Shown: positions 7,537 to 15,118 of the stretch, in pieces
How positions within the stretch are numbered: the first letter of the stretch is position 1
How the letters are laid out: each line of letters starts with the position of its first letter
From: CAZXFA01 sp964640085
GTDB lineage: Bacteria; Actinomycetota; UBA4738; HRBIN12
Length of the DNA: 64,000 nucleotides
Assembly: GCA_964640085.1 (NCBI GenBank)
Contig: CAZXFA010000009.1
Location: forward strand, 1-64,000
Direction of reading: 5' to 3'
The notes under the pieces: generated by a model
Seen by the model: only the letters and a program-made list of their open reading frames with translations
The model's database searches: none
What the model was told of the DNA's origin: nothing
Position numbers and translations under genes: made by a program

Positions 7537-8745
7537 ATGAGTTTGCTCAAGCGGCACATCGGCCGACGCCGGCACGCCGGACGACGGGTACTTGGGGTGA
7601 TCGTCGGAGCGTCCCTGCTCGTGCTCGGCCTCGAGGCCCCGGCGTTCGCGGCCCCCCCGAGCATCACCTCGTTCACCCCGACCAGCGGCCCGGGCGGCTG
7701 CGTGGTGCAGATCAATGGGGACCACTTCACCGACCAACCGGTGCTGAGCGTCGACTTCGGCGGCGTTCCCGCCCTCAACTTCCAGGTCATCTCGAACAAC
7801 GAGATCTGGGCGGCCCACCCCGCGGGAGCGTCTGGCTTCATCACTGTGGCCAACGTCGAAGGGCCTGGATCGAGCACGACCCCGTTCACCCAAGCCACTC
7901 CCGGTGGCTGTGCCCCGACGGTCACCTCGTTCACACCGATGTGTGGACCCCCGGGAACGGAAGTGACGGTCTCCGGCTCCAACCTGATGGCGAGCAGCAC
8001 GGTTGGCGCCGCGGTGATCTTCGCTCCGATCCCGCCCGGGGTGGTGGCCCCCGAGACCGCACCGCCGACAACACCGACGTTGACGGAGCGCACCGTGGCC
8101 GTGCCGGCGGGTGCCGGAAACGGATCGATAGCGGTCCTGACGTTCGTCACCTCTGCCTTCAGCGCTAACACCTTCGCGGTCGGCACCTGCATCACGGATG
8201 TGAGCCCGACCCAAGGCGCCGAAGGCACGCCGGTGACGATCACCGGGGTCGGCTTCGACAACGTGACCCAGGTCCAGTTCTTCAACGGCATCCCCGCGCC
8301 CTTCACCCTGGTCTCGAACACGGGCTCGACGGACGTGATCACGACCACCGTTCCCCTCGGCGCCGCCACCGGCCCGATCACGCTCTTCACCGCGGATGCC
8401 CCCAACGGGACGTCGGTGTCGACGGCGACCGACTTCACGATTGGTGCCCCCAACCACTCGAGGAACGTCACGCTGAAGCTGAAGAAGCACCTGGTCGCTC
8501 GTGGGAAGGTCGTGGTACCCGACGGCTTCACCGCCTGCGCGGTGGGCGTTACCGTGAAGATCCAGCGCCGCAAGTCCGGGAGCTGGAAGACCGTGGGGAA
8601 GGACACGACGAACTCCAACGGTGTGTACAGGGACAGGATTAGGGACAAGCAGGGCAGGTACCGGGCCGTGGCGAAGAAGGTGACGCTGGGCAGCGGCGAC
8701 ATCTGTCTGAAGGACGTTTCACCTAAGCGGAGGCACAGCCACTAG
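7537..8745 (+). CDS. Secreted IPT/TIG-repeat protein
   Basis: The 402-residue protein has a signal peptide: arginine-rich start, hydrophobic core VIVGASLLVLGL, and likely cleavage after PAFA near residue 37. Three IPT/TIG (Ig-like) repeats follow, each starting with a PSITSFTP or PTVTSFTP-like strand and a GxxVxIxGxxF pattern. A basic C-terminal domain (KIQRRKSGSWKTVGKD and similar) resembles beta-sandwich cell-surface domains. No sortase signal or membrane anchor is seen, so it is likely secreted or wall-bound by charge. The ATG is preceded by GAGG at 8 nt. It stands alone between its own promoter and a strong terminator. Confidence 0.85.
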   Translation: MSLLKRHIGRRRHAGRRVLGVIVGASLLVLGLEAPAFAAPPSITSFTPTSGPGGCVVQINGDHFTDQPVLSVDFGGVPALNFQVISNNEIWAAHPAGASGFITVANVEGPGSSTTPFTQATPGGCAPTVTSFTPMCGPPGTEVTVSGSNLMASSTVGAAVIFAPIPPGVVAPETAPPTTPTLTERTVAVPAGAGNGSIAVLTFVTSAFSANTFAVGTCITDVSPTQGAEGTPVTITGVGFDNVTQVQFFNGIPAPFTLVSNTGSTDVITTTVPLGAATGPITLFTADAPNGTSVSTATDFTIGAPNHSRNVTLKLKKHLVARGKVVVPDGFTACAVGVTVKIQRRKSGSWKTVGKDTTNSNGVYRDRIRDKQGRYRAVAKKVTLGSGDICLKDVSPKRRHSH

Positions 8746-8766
8746 GCTCGCCTGCGAGAGGCTCGG

Positions 8767-8801
8767 AAGGAGAACCGGCCCCCCGGGGGCCGGTTCTCCT
8801 T
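8767..8801 (+). terminator. Strong hairpin terminator after the IPT/TIG gene
   Basis: A perfect 16-bp stem (AAGGAGAACCGGCCCC with its complement) encloses a 3-nt loop, 21 nt after the stop codon. The stem ends in CTT and is followed by CTCC rather than a T-run, as is common for hairpin terminators in GC-rich genomes. Confidence 0.8.
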
Positions 8802-8851
8802 CTCCGGTCCCTCGTCACCCGGCCACGTGCACCCTGTGAGCCGACACGGAG

Positions 8852-8994
8852 CGCAGGTTCCGGTCTCGACCTGCGGGGCGGCGCTCAAGGAGCGGCCGGC
8901 TACAGCCGATGATGTAGGTGACGTCTCCTAGGCCGTCGTAGCGACCCCCCAGCGCGACAGCCCCGGTCCGGTTAGTCAACACCGGACCGGGGCT
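8852..8994 (+). ncRNA. Candidate structured small RNA ending in a terminator hairpin
   Basis: Between two strong hairpins, with no credible frame, lie three further possible stems: CGCAGGT/ACCTGCG (8852-8858 with 8869-8875), CGGC/GCCG with TACA loop (8897-8908), and a bulged stem presenting loop ACCCCCCAG (8935-8958). The last element, 8959-8994, is a perfect 14-bp stem (AGCCCCGGTCCGGT) with an 8-nt loop. The C6 loop recalls actinobacterial 6C RNA, but 6C has two such loops and only one is present. No clear promoter is seen. Confidence 0.3.
8959..8994 (+). terminator. Perfect 14-bp hairpin
   Basis: The arms at 8959-8972 and 8981-8994 are perfectly complementary around loop TAGTCAAC. It lies 158 nt after another terminator with no gene between, so it probably ends a non-coding transcript or acts on the minus strand. 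Confidence 0.6.
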
Positions 8995-9368
8995 TCGTGC
9001 GTACGCCGTGTCTTGCGGGCTCGGCCACTTGCGTCAGGTCAGCTCGCGCGATCGACGTGACCGGCGGCATCCACGGGGCTTCCCTGTCGGGTGGACCCCG
9101 TGCCCGCGGGCCCACGTGGGTGGTCGCCAGACGGCCTTGCATCAGGCGAGGTGGGTCTCCCGGTTGAACCAGGCGCAGCGCGAGCGGATCGAAGGATACC
9201 TCCCTGACGTTTGCCGTCCTGATACGCCGAAAGGCCTAGACTTGGGCCCGGTCTGCGGTCCCCCGGTCGTCCGAAATGGACCATCGACCGATAGCGGCCG
9301 GCGCGTCCCTGACGGAGGATGCTCACAGGTCCCCCGAGAGGGGGAGGGGCCGGCCAGGGAGGAACGGC
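8995..9368. other. Intergenic stretch with a weak promoter
   Basis: I see no convincing gene. A TAGACT -10-like element at 9237-9242, the same hexamer as upstream of the ferredoxin gene, has a possible TTGCCG at 9211-9216, but the 20-nt spacing is long. It would serve the gene at 9369. Confidence 0.3.
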
Positions 9369-9755
9369 ATGAAGACGCTTGGGGTGTTCGCCGGATCGGT
9401 CTCCGCGATGCTGCGGCTCGCCCAGACGGAGCCGGAGAAGGCCCGGCTCTCCCTCTCGGCCCGGAGCGACCAGGTCCTGGCGGCCCTCAGGGAGTCCCTC
9501 CAGCCCCGGGCCAACGACTCGCAGCGGATCGTGGCCTTGATCGACCTCTACATGCAGGCCACGTTGGAGATGCTGTTCGAGGCGGCCCGGTCCGAGGATC
9601 GGATCGTGTTCGGCGAGGCCGAGTTCAAGGCGTGGGCCGTGGCCGGGGCGCTGGACCGCGGCGCTGAGGCTGCCCGACGCGGCGACCGCGAAGCGATGCT
9701 GGCCGCGATGCGCGCTGCGGAGTCGATCATCGGTCTCGACCTCCTGTCGACCTAG
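9369..9755 (+). CDS. Small alpha-helical protein of unknown function, 128 aa
   Basis: The ATG has GGGAGGA about 6 nt upstream. The product is predicted to be entirely helical and soluble, with no cysteine, membrane segment or known motif. It ends in an alanine-rich helical region (residues about 90-120). It has no operon partner on this strand. I do not recognise the family, and a regulatory or structural role would be a guess. Confidence 0.65.
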   Translation: MKTLGVFAGSVSAMLRLAQTEPEKARLSLSARSDQVLAALRESLQPRANDSQRIVALIDLYMQATLEMLFEAARSEDRIVFGEAEFKAWAVAGALDRGAEAARRGDREAMLAAMRAAESIIGLDLLST

Positions 9756-9958
9756 CCGACGCGGCCGGAGCGACCAACCCCGAGCACTTCCGATCGCCCG
9801 TCATGCGCGTCGGGGGCGCCGCGTCGTCCGAGAGGAACTTCGGTGGATGCGGGCTAAAGCCTGCCCGTCCGGTTGACGATGCCGGTGACGGTCGGACCGG
9901 CGAGCGGTCGCTTCGGGTCACCACATGGGCCGGACCGCAGGCGAGTGAGGAGGCATGG

Positions 9959-10267
9959 ATGTGGAGGCGGCGACATCGGGAGGGCAGCCGTGGCGTGGTC
10001 CCCCACGTCCCGCAGCCACGTGGAGGCCGCCATCCGCGCCCAGAACGTGGTGATGGGGAGGCGCTCAGGGCCGACGTCGTCACACCATCCAGGACGGAGG
10101 CGGCCCGGGGCGACGGGCAAGTGGGCGGGGAAGATGACCTGCGGATGGCTTATGAGGAAGCGGTACGCCGAGCTGCCGAATGGTACAGGGCGAGACTCCT
10201 CGCACCGAACGCGGACCGCGAGCCCGGGGCCGAGCCCGATGCCCCCGCCGTGTCGGGCGCCATCTGA
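9959..10267 (+). CDS. Small Arg-rich protein of unknown function, 102 aa
   Basis: A strong GTGAGGAGG sits 5 nt before this ATG, which decides the start. The N-terminal half is basic and proline-rich (MWRRRHREGSRG). The last 45 residues form an amphipathic helix (LRMAYEEAVRRAAEWYRARL) and an acidic tail. The N-terminal half has poor coding character, so the real protein might start at the GTG at 10121. No homologous family is recognised. Confidence 0.4.
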   Translation: MWRRRHREGSRGVVPHVPQPRGGRHPRPERGDGEALRADVVTPSRTEAARGDGQVGGEDDLRMAYEEAVRRAAEWYRARLLAPNADREPGAEPDAPAVSGAI

Positions 10268-10303
10268 CACGGGATCTGCGAAACCTTCCCGAGGCCCGCT
10301 TCC

Positions 10304-11443
10304 CTAGGGAAGACCGTCTTCGAACTCGCCGGTCGCGTCGGTTCGATCCGGACCGCCGTCCTGCTCATCGAGGTCGGGTCGATCCGGAGGGCCGTCCTGC
10401 TCGTCTAGGTCGACAGGGTCGAGCGAGTTGGGGGATCCGGCTTCGGGGGTTTCCGCGGCGAGGAGTGCGGCAAGCTCGGTGAACGCGGTCTGCCAGTCGC
10501 TCAGCTCCGTGATCGCGGCCGTGAGGGGAGCGACGGCCTCATCGACCCTGGCCCCGATCCCGGCGGCCCGTTCCCTCGCGTCCTCGATCGTGGACCGGAT
10601 CGCCCCAACGAGAGGGGCGAGCTCCTCGCGTGACCCGAGCCGCTCGCTCACCGCCAGGATCTCGGGGCTGGCCCGATCCGCCTCCCGAAACTCCCCTGCC
10701 TCAGGAGTCTCAGGACCGTTCATGTTCCCCCCGAGGGTCCCTGGCGCGGGTCCCCGGGCGACGGACCGTTCCTCAGCCGTGGCCGAGGGACCGGGCGCGG
10801 GACGGGCCGCGGCTTCCTCAACGCTCGCCCGGGCGGCCTCGAGCTCGCCGATGGCGGCGCTGAGCCCGGCCTCGAGCTCAGCCCGCACTGACCGGACCTC
10901 GGCCTCTAGTTCCTCGACCCTGGTCTCGGCGCTCCTGGCCCGCTGGCTCTGGAGCAGGGATTGTCGCCGCACCGCACTCAGCTCCTGCTCGAGGAGCGCG
11001 ATCTCGTCGCCCCGTCTCTCGCTCAGCTCCTCTGCCGCTCGCAGGCGCTCGTCCTGCAGGTCCGGTTCGTCCCGGGCGGTCTCTCTCTCGTGTTCGGCGG
11101 CCTCGAGCTCGTGCCGGACGGTCTCCAACTCGCCTCTGATGGCGGTCAGCTCGAGTCGCAAGCGCTCCCCGTCCGCGACCGCTTCCTCCAGGTCCCGGCG
11201 AGCGGCGTCCCGATCGGTCCGGAGTTCAGCAGCTTCGGCCTCGAGTTCTCGGAGCCGCTCGGCCTGTTCGGCCACCTGCGTCTCCAGCTCCTCGGCCTTC
11301 GACCGCAACTCGAGCACCTGGGCCTCGGAAGCCTTGGCTTGCTCCGAGGCCTCCGCGAGCGACCTTTCGCGATCCTCCAGGACGAGACGTACGCCCTTGG
11401 ACCTGTAGCCGAATAGACCGCGCCTGAGCCGCGGTTCTTGCAT
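10304..11443 (-). CDS. DivIVA-like long coiled-coil protein
   Basis: The 379-residue protein starts MQEPRLRRGLFGYRSKGVR, close to the RGLFGYR start seen in several actinobacterial DivIVA-like and polar-scaffold proteins. About 190 residues of continuous Glu/Arg/Ala coiled coil follow, then a Pro/Ala/Gly linker, a second helical domain and an acidic tail. The tail repeats DLDEQDGxPDR twice in tandem. GGGGAGG 5 nt upstream supports the ATG at 11443 over the longer frame beginning at 11509. The DivIVA relation rests on the N-terminal motif and coiled coil only; a role in growth or polarity is inference. Confidence 0.65.
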   Translation of the reverse strand: MQEPRLRRGLFGYRSKGVRLVLEDRERSLAEASEQAKASEAQVLELRSKAEELETQVAEQAERLRELEAEAAELRTDRDAARRDLEEAVADGERLRLELTAIRGELETVRHELEAAEHERETARDEPDLQDERLRAAEELSERRGDEIALLEQELSAVRRQSLLQSQRARSAETRVEELEAEVRSVRAELEAGLSAAIGELEAARASVEEAAARPAPGPSATAEERSVARGPAPGTLGGNMNGPETPEAGEFREADRASPEILAVSERLGSREELAPLVGAIRSTIEDARERAAGIGARVDEAVAPLTAAITELSDWQTAFTELAALLAAETPEAGSPNSLDPVDLDEQDGPPDRPDLDEQDGGPDRTDATGEFEDGLP

Positions 11444-11559
11444 CCCATCCTCCCCTGGAGCTTCGGGGGCCACGTTGCCGATTCTCGCGCCCAAGATGTG
11501 ACAGTTCAATCACCCGGACGGCGCGTTCGGCCTGCGTGGGGGAACGGAGGCGGCGACCG

Positions 11560-12174
11560 TCAGGCGGTCCGCGTCGGACATGCGGAGTCCGGAGGGGACT
11601 CCACCCTGATGGCCTTCGGGAGCGGGACCCAGGCGTGCCTCGTGAAGCCGAGCACGCTGTAGGTCGCCTGGAACCGCGTGTACGTTTCGAAGGCGCCGGC
11701 CGCGAAGCGATCGCAGTTCCCGAAGCGCGTCCGAAGCACGATCCACCGGCGGTCGCCGCCGGCCAACGTGAACGGGAGGAACTTCTCGAGGGAGGGATCG
11801 CCCTCGCTGAGGCTGCCCACGTAACGCTTGGTCGCCGTCTCGAGCCTGACGGGGACCAGAAGCTCGCTTTGCCGGGTCATCTGGATCCGCTGGATCTTCA
11901 CCGGGAACGGGCCGTCGTTCACCACCAGGAAGCCCAGGGAGAACGTCCCCCCGTTCGCGTATCCGACCCGGATCATGCTCGGGCCAGACTGCGTCGTCGG
12001 TCCCGAGGCGAGGTTCACCGCCGAGAGAGGCTGGTACCGAACGGCGAAGAGCACGATGGTCGCCACGGCAGACAGCACCACGAGATACGCGACCAGGCCC
12101 CAGGCGCGTGCCTTCCACCGCGCCACGGGGTCGTACGCCGCGACCGCCCCAGGTGACTTGCGGACGACGCCCAT
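11560..12174 (-). CDS. Single-pass membrane-anchored protein of unknown function
   Basis: The 204-residue protein has a cytoplasmic N-terminus of about 22 residues, one membrane segment (about residues 25-45, GLVAYLVVLSAVATIVLF) and an extracytoplasmic beta-rich domain with two cysteines that could form a disulphide. The outer domain (GFLVVNDGPFPVKIQRI) looks like a small Ig- or DUF4352-type fold, but I cannot assign it. The scaffold gap lies 68 nt upstream, so its true neighbour is unknown. Confidence 0.65.
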   Translation of the reverse strand: MGVVRKSPGAVAAYDPVARWKARAWGLVAYLVVLSAVATIVLFAVRYQPLSAVNLASGPTTQSGPSMIRVGYANGGTFSLGFLVVNDGPFPVKIQRIQMTRQSELLVPVRLETATKRYVGSLSEGDPSLEKFLPFTLAGGDRRWIVLRTRFGNCDRFAAGAFETYTRFQATYSVLGFTRHAWVPLPKAIRVESPPDSACPTRTA

Positions 12175-12242
12175 GGCCTTCGCTCCTTGCCAACGTCAAT
12201 CGGCAGAGAGCGACCGGAACCTTTAGCGCCGATCCCAAGTCT

Positions 12243-12342
12243 NNNNNNNNNNNNNNNNNNNNNNNNNNNNNNNNNNNNNNNNNNNNNNNNNNNNNNNNNN
12301 NNNNNNNNNNNNNNNNNNNNNNNNNNNNNNNNNNNNNNNNNN
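12243..12342. other. Scaffold gap of 100 N
   Basis: Exactly 100 undetermined bases, the conventional filler for a join of unknown length. Sequence on the two sides may not be truly adjacent, so genes could be missing upstream of the pilin gene. Confidence 0.98.
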
Positions 12343-12469
12343 CCCGTCGTACGTAGAACTCCATACGCAGAGCCGGTGGAAGTCGGGATACCAGGGCCTC
12401 AAGCCCCTCCCCTACCTTACCGATGAAAGCACGAGAGAGATTCGGCGAGTCTTCGAAGGGAGGTGAACG

Positions 12470-12688
12470 ATGTTCCTCACCCTTTACGTCGGAGCGCAGA
12501 CGTTCATGACGAGCCTGCGCGGCAAGCTGCGGCGGGAGGACGGGGCTGTTGCCACGGAGTACGCGCTCCTGCTCGTTCTGATCGCGCTGGCGATCATCGC
12601 CGCGGCCATCGCCCTCGGTCTCGCGATCGCCGGTGTGTTCCAGTCGGGGGCCGACACCCTCGGCGGTGTGGAGCCAAACACCCCCTAG
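12470..12688 (+). CDS. flp: Flp/Fap-type type IVb pilin
   Basis: This 72-residue prepilin is the structural subunit of a Tad pilus. A GGGAGGTG ribosome-binding site is 5 nt upstream. The class III leader is clear: after REDG at 22-25, cleavage before Ala26 leaves AVATEYALLLVLIALAII, with Glu at +5 and Tyr at +6 of the mature pilin and the hydrophobic helix used for assembly. The mature subunit is about 47 residues, normal for Flp. It heads the cluster and is followed by a hairpin at 12701-12721 that may allow more transcript of the pilin than of the assembly genes. Confidence 0.93.
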   Translation: MFLTLYVGAQTFMTSLRGKLRREDGAVATEYALLLVLIALAIIAAAIALGLAIAGVFQSGADTLGGVEPNTP

Positions 12689-12700
12689 CTGGTGATCGAA

Positions 12701-12721
12701 GAGCGGCCTCGTCGGCCGCTC
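12701..12721 (+). terminator. Hairpin between pilin and tadE, possible attenuator
   Basis: GAGCGGCC and GGCCGCTC pair perfectly over 8 bp with loop TCGTC, 12 nt after the pilin stop codon. No T-run follows, so partial termination or mRNA-end stabilisation is likely rather than a full stop. Either would raise pilin above assembly proteins. Confidence 0.55.
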
Positions 12722-12795
12722 ACTCTGATGGTCGGGGAGAGTGAGGGGCCGACAGAAGTCGGTCGTCGACGCGAAGGCGGAGGAAGGCGCGCGAT

Positions 12796-13209
12796 ATGAG
12801 ATTCATCAGGGACCGCATCTCGCGGGAGGATGGAGTGGCGGCCGTCGAGTTCGCCATCATCCTGCCGGTCCTGGCGCTGATCCTGTTCGGCGTGCTCGAG
12901 TTCGGGCGGGTGTGGAGCCAGTACCAGGTGTACCAGGGCGCGGCCAGGGAGGGTGCGCGATGCGCCGCCGTGGCTTCCACCAGCGACTGTGATCCCGTGG
13001 AGAAGATCCAGAACGGGGCTGAGCCGTACACGCCCCAGGAACCCTTCTCGATCACGGTGAACGGACAGAACGCCCCCGATGGATGCACCGATGCAGACGC
13101 GGGCAACGACGTCCAGGTCTCGTGGGAGCAACCACTCCAGATCAACATCCCGTTCTGGAACGACCTGACCGTGACCTCGACCATCAAGGCGGTGTTCCGA
13201 TGCGAGTAA
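12796..13209 (+). CDS. tadE: TadE-like minor pseudopilin
   Basis: The 137-residue protein has a prepilin-like leader ending REDG, predicted cleavage before Val14, Glu at +5 (VAAVEFAIILPVLALILFG) and one hydrophobic helix. The outer part has three cysteines and a beta-rich C-terminus. This fits TadE-family pseudopilins that help initiate Tad pilus assembly. GGAGGAAGG precedes the ATG. The stop overlaps the next gene by 10 nt. Confidence 0.88.
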   Translation: MRFIRDRISREDGVAAVEFAIILPVLALILFGVLEFGRVWSQYQVYQGAAREGARCAAVASTSDCDPVEKIQNGAEPYTPQEPFSITVNGQNAPDGCTDADAGNDVQVSWEQPLQINIPFWNDLTVTSTIKAVFRCE

Positions 13210-14288
13210 GGCGGTTCAGCGTGGCTCGGCTTCGCGACGAGGAGCGGGGTGCGGTCCTGGCGATCGTGGTCATCTCCTTGATCGCCTTGTTCGGCATGGT
13301 GGTGCTGACGTTCGACCTCGGCCGCGGTGTGGCCCTCAAGCGGAACATGGTGAACGCCGCCGACGCCGGCGCCCTGGCCGCGGCCATGGAGTGCGGGTTC
13401 GGCAACGGGGAGGTCAGCGCGAGGCAGGCGGCCGACGAGCTCGTCGGCCAGAACAACGCCGGCGCCTCAGTGACGGGCTTCGAGCTCGATCCGGCCGAGT
13501 GCAGCGGCGTGGCTTCGGATGGCGAGAACACGGTCACGGTCACGGTCAGCGTTCCCCAGGAGTACGTCTTCGCACCGATCCTCGGGTTCGACAACGGCAC
13601 CGTCGTGGCCTCCGCCACCGCGGAGTGGACCATGGGCGTGCCGAACCCGGTGCCGCTCAAGTTGAACATACTCGACGTGGAAGGTTGCACCGAGGGCAAT
13701 CAGCCCGGCTACACGGGCCCCGAGTGCTACTTCACGTTCGAGAAATCGGGGACCGGGAGCCAGCGGGGATGGCTCGACTTCCCCCAGGGGTGGCCGGTCC
13801 AGGGCCAGGATCCCAACCCGTTGGATTGCGCGTCCCAGGCCGGCGGGGTGAACGAGCTCCGCGAGTACATCGAGCAGATGGGGATGGGAGGGTCGGCCAA
13901 CTTCTCGCCCGTCCTGTGGAACCCGCCCCCGACGTACGTGTGCGCCGCCGGTGGGGTGCCGAATTCCCTCGTGCAAGCGATGCAGGCCTGGCTCGTCGCC
14001 GTCGCGGACATGGACCCCAAGCCGGCTGTGTTCTTCCCAGTGGCGGCATGCGACGGCCAGTCACCACCGTGCTACCCATGGATCACGACGTCGGGTCGGG
14101 AAGCCTATCCGGTCGTCGACTTCGTCGGCATGAGGATCGTGAACGCGTGGAGCGGCAAGGCCGCCCAGGGGCAGGAGAACTGCGAGTTCGAGCGTAGGTC
14201 CTCGGACGTGTTCTGCATCCAGATGGAAGTGGCCTCGCCTGATGATCCTGTTCTCAACGCCGACCCGCTAGTTCGGCTGATCGACTAA
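13200..14288 (+). CDS. tadG: TadG-like pilus assembly protein
   Basis: The 362-residue protein starts inside tadE. The N-terminus DEERGAVLAIVVISLIALFGMVV followed by DLGRGVALKRNMVNAADAGALAAA is the standard start of TadG/TadE-like (Flp pilus-assembly) proteins: one membrane helix, then an aspartate and the N-A-A-D-A block. The extracytoplasmic part is long, cysteine-rich and lacks a clear von Willebrand MIDAS motif. It probably anchors or primes the pilus at the membrane, from family knowledge. Confidence 0.82.
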   Translation: MRVRRFSVARLRDEERGAVLAIVVISLIALFGMVVLTFDLGRGVALKRNMVNAADAGALAAAMECGFGNGEVSARQAADELVGQNNAGASVTGFELDPAECSGVASDGENTVTVTVSVPQEYVFAPILGFDNGTVVASATAEWTMGVPNPVPLKLNILDVEGCTEGNQPGYTGPECYFTFEKSGTGSQRGWLDFPQGWPVQGQDPNPLDCASQAGGVNELREYIEQMGMGGSANFSPVLWNPPPTYVCAAGGVPNSLVQAMQAWLVAVADMDPKPAVFFPVAACDGQSPPCYPWITTSGREAYPVVDFVGMRIVNAWSGKAAQGQENCEFERRSSDVFCIQMEVASPDDPVLNADPLVRLID

Positions 14289-14344
14289 ACCTCGGCCGCC
14301 CGGCTGCCGAAGGACTTAGGCGAGAAAGCACAGGGGGGTTCGTC

Positions 14345-15118
14345 ATGAAGGGTAGAGGGCTCGTCGTGGTCCTGGCGCTGATCCTGGCGACGCTGGCGAC
14401 CGCAGGGGTGTTCCTGTACACGCGGGGCGTGCAGGAGAAGGCGGAGACCGGTGGCGAGATGGTCCCGGTCGTCGTCTCCAAGGTGGATATCCCGGCCAGG
14501 ACGGACCTGAACGCGTTGATCAGGGACAGCCAGTTCCAGCTCATCGAGATCCCGACGACCGCCGTCGTGGACGGCGCCGTCACCTCCACCGACCAGCTGC
14601 GAGACCAGCACAACAGCGTGGCGATCCTGGCCGGCGAGCAGATCCCGGCCGCCCGCGTCTCGGGAACGGTGCCCGGAGGGGCGCTCTCCATCCCGGACGG
14701 CATGCAGGCGCTCACCGTGTCGCTGGATGCTTCCCGGGCGGTCGCGGGAGTGATCAACACCGAGGATCAGGTGGCGATCTACTCGACGTTCGAGGGGATC
14801 CCGGTTGGCGCCTCGGGCGACACAGAGATCGGGAGGAGGGCGGCACAGTCGACGGCCGTGACCGCCGTGTTGGTGCCTTCGGCCCAGGTCCTGGCCGTGT
14901 ACCGGCCGCTCTCGGGCGGCGCTCTGAGCGCCGGCGACGCCGACCAGCAGGCGGAGCAGCTCCCCGGCTCGGTGGCCGTCACGCTCGCTCTCACGCCCGA
15001 AGACGCGCAGCACTTCGTGTTCACGATGGAAACGGGGAGCGTGTGGCTCGGCCTGCTGCCACCTGACGCGGATGGCCAGCCCATGGACCCCATCTCCTAC
15101 GCCGAGGTCCTGCAGTGA
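14345..15118 (+). CDS. cpaB: CpaB/RcpC-like pilus assembly protein (SAF domain)
   Basis: The 257-residue protein has one N-terminal membrane helix (LVVVLALILATLATAGVFLY) followed by a SAF-like domain (VPVVVSKVDIPARTDL, then LAGEQIPAARVS) and the RcpC/CpaB domain. In Gram-negative bacteria CpaB supports the secretin; here in a probable monoderm it likely acts in the cell envelope. AGGGGGG lies 6 nt before the ATG. The stop overlaps the next start by 4 nt (GTGA). Confidence 0.88.
   Translation: MKGRGLVVVLALILATLATAGVFLYTRGVQEKAETGGEMVPVVVSKVDIPARTDLNALIRDSQFQLIEIPTTAVVDGAVTSTDQLRDQHNSVAILAGEQIPAARVSGTVPGGALSIPDGMQALTVSLDASRAVAGVINTEDQVAIYSTFEGIPVGASGDTEIGRRAAQSTAVTAVLVPSAQVLAVYRPLSGGALSAGDADQQAEQLPGSVAVTLALTPEDAQHFVFTMETGSVWLGLLPPDADGQPMDPISYAEVLQ

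Noticed and set aside
7056..8702. Long minus-strand frame (548 codons) with a HEFAH zinc-protease-like motif near 7305-7325
   Set aside because: It lies opposite the well-supported IPT/TIG gene and response regulator 3, has no domain context around the motif, and its composition is that of an antisense shadow.
8852..8994. Identification as 6C RNA
   Set aside because: 6C RNA has two C-rich loops; only one C6 loop is present here, so only a generic candidate RNA is reported.
12108..12426. Reading frames spanning the N run
   Set aside because: They arise from translating undetermined bases and cannot be interpreted.
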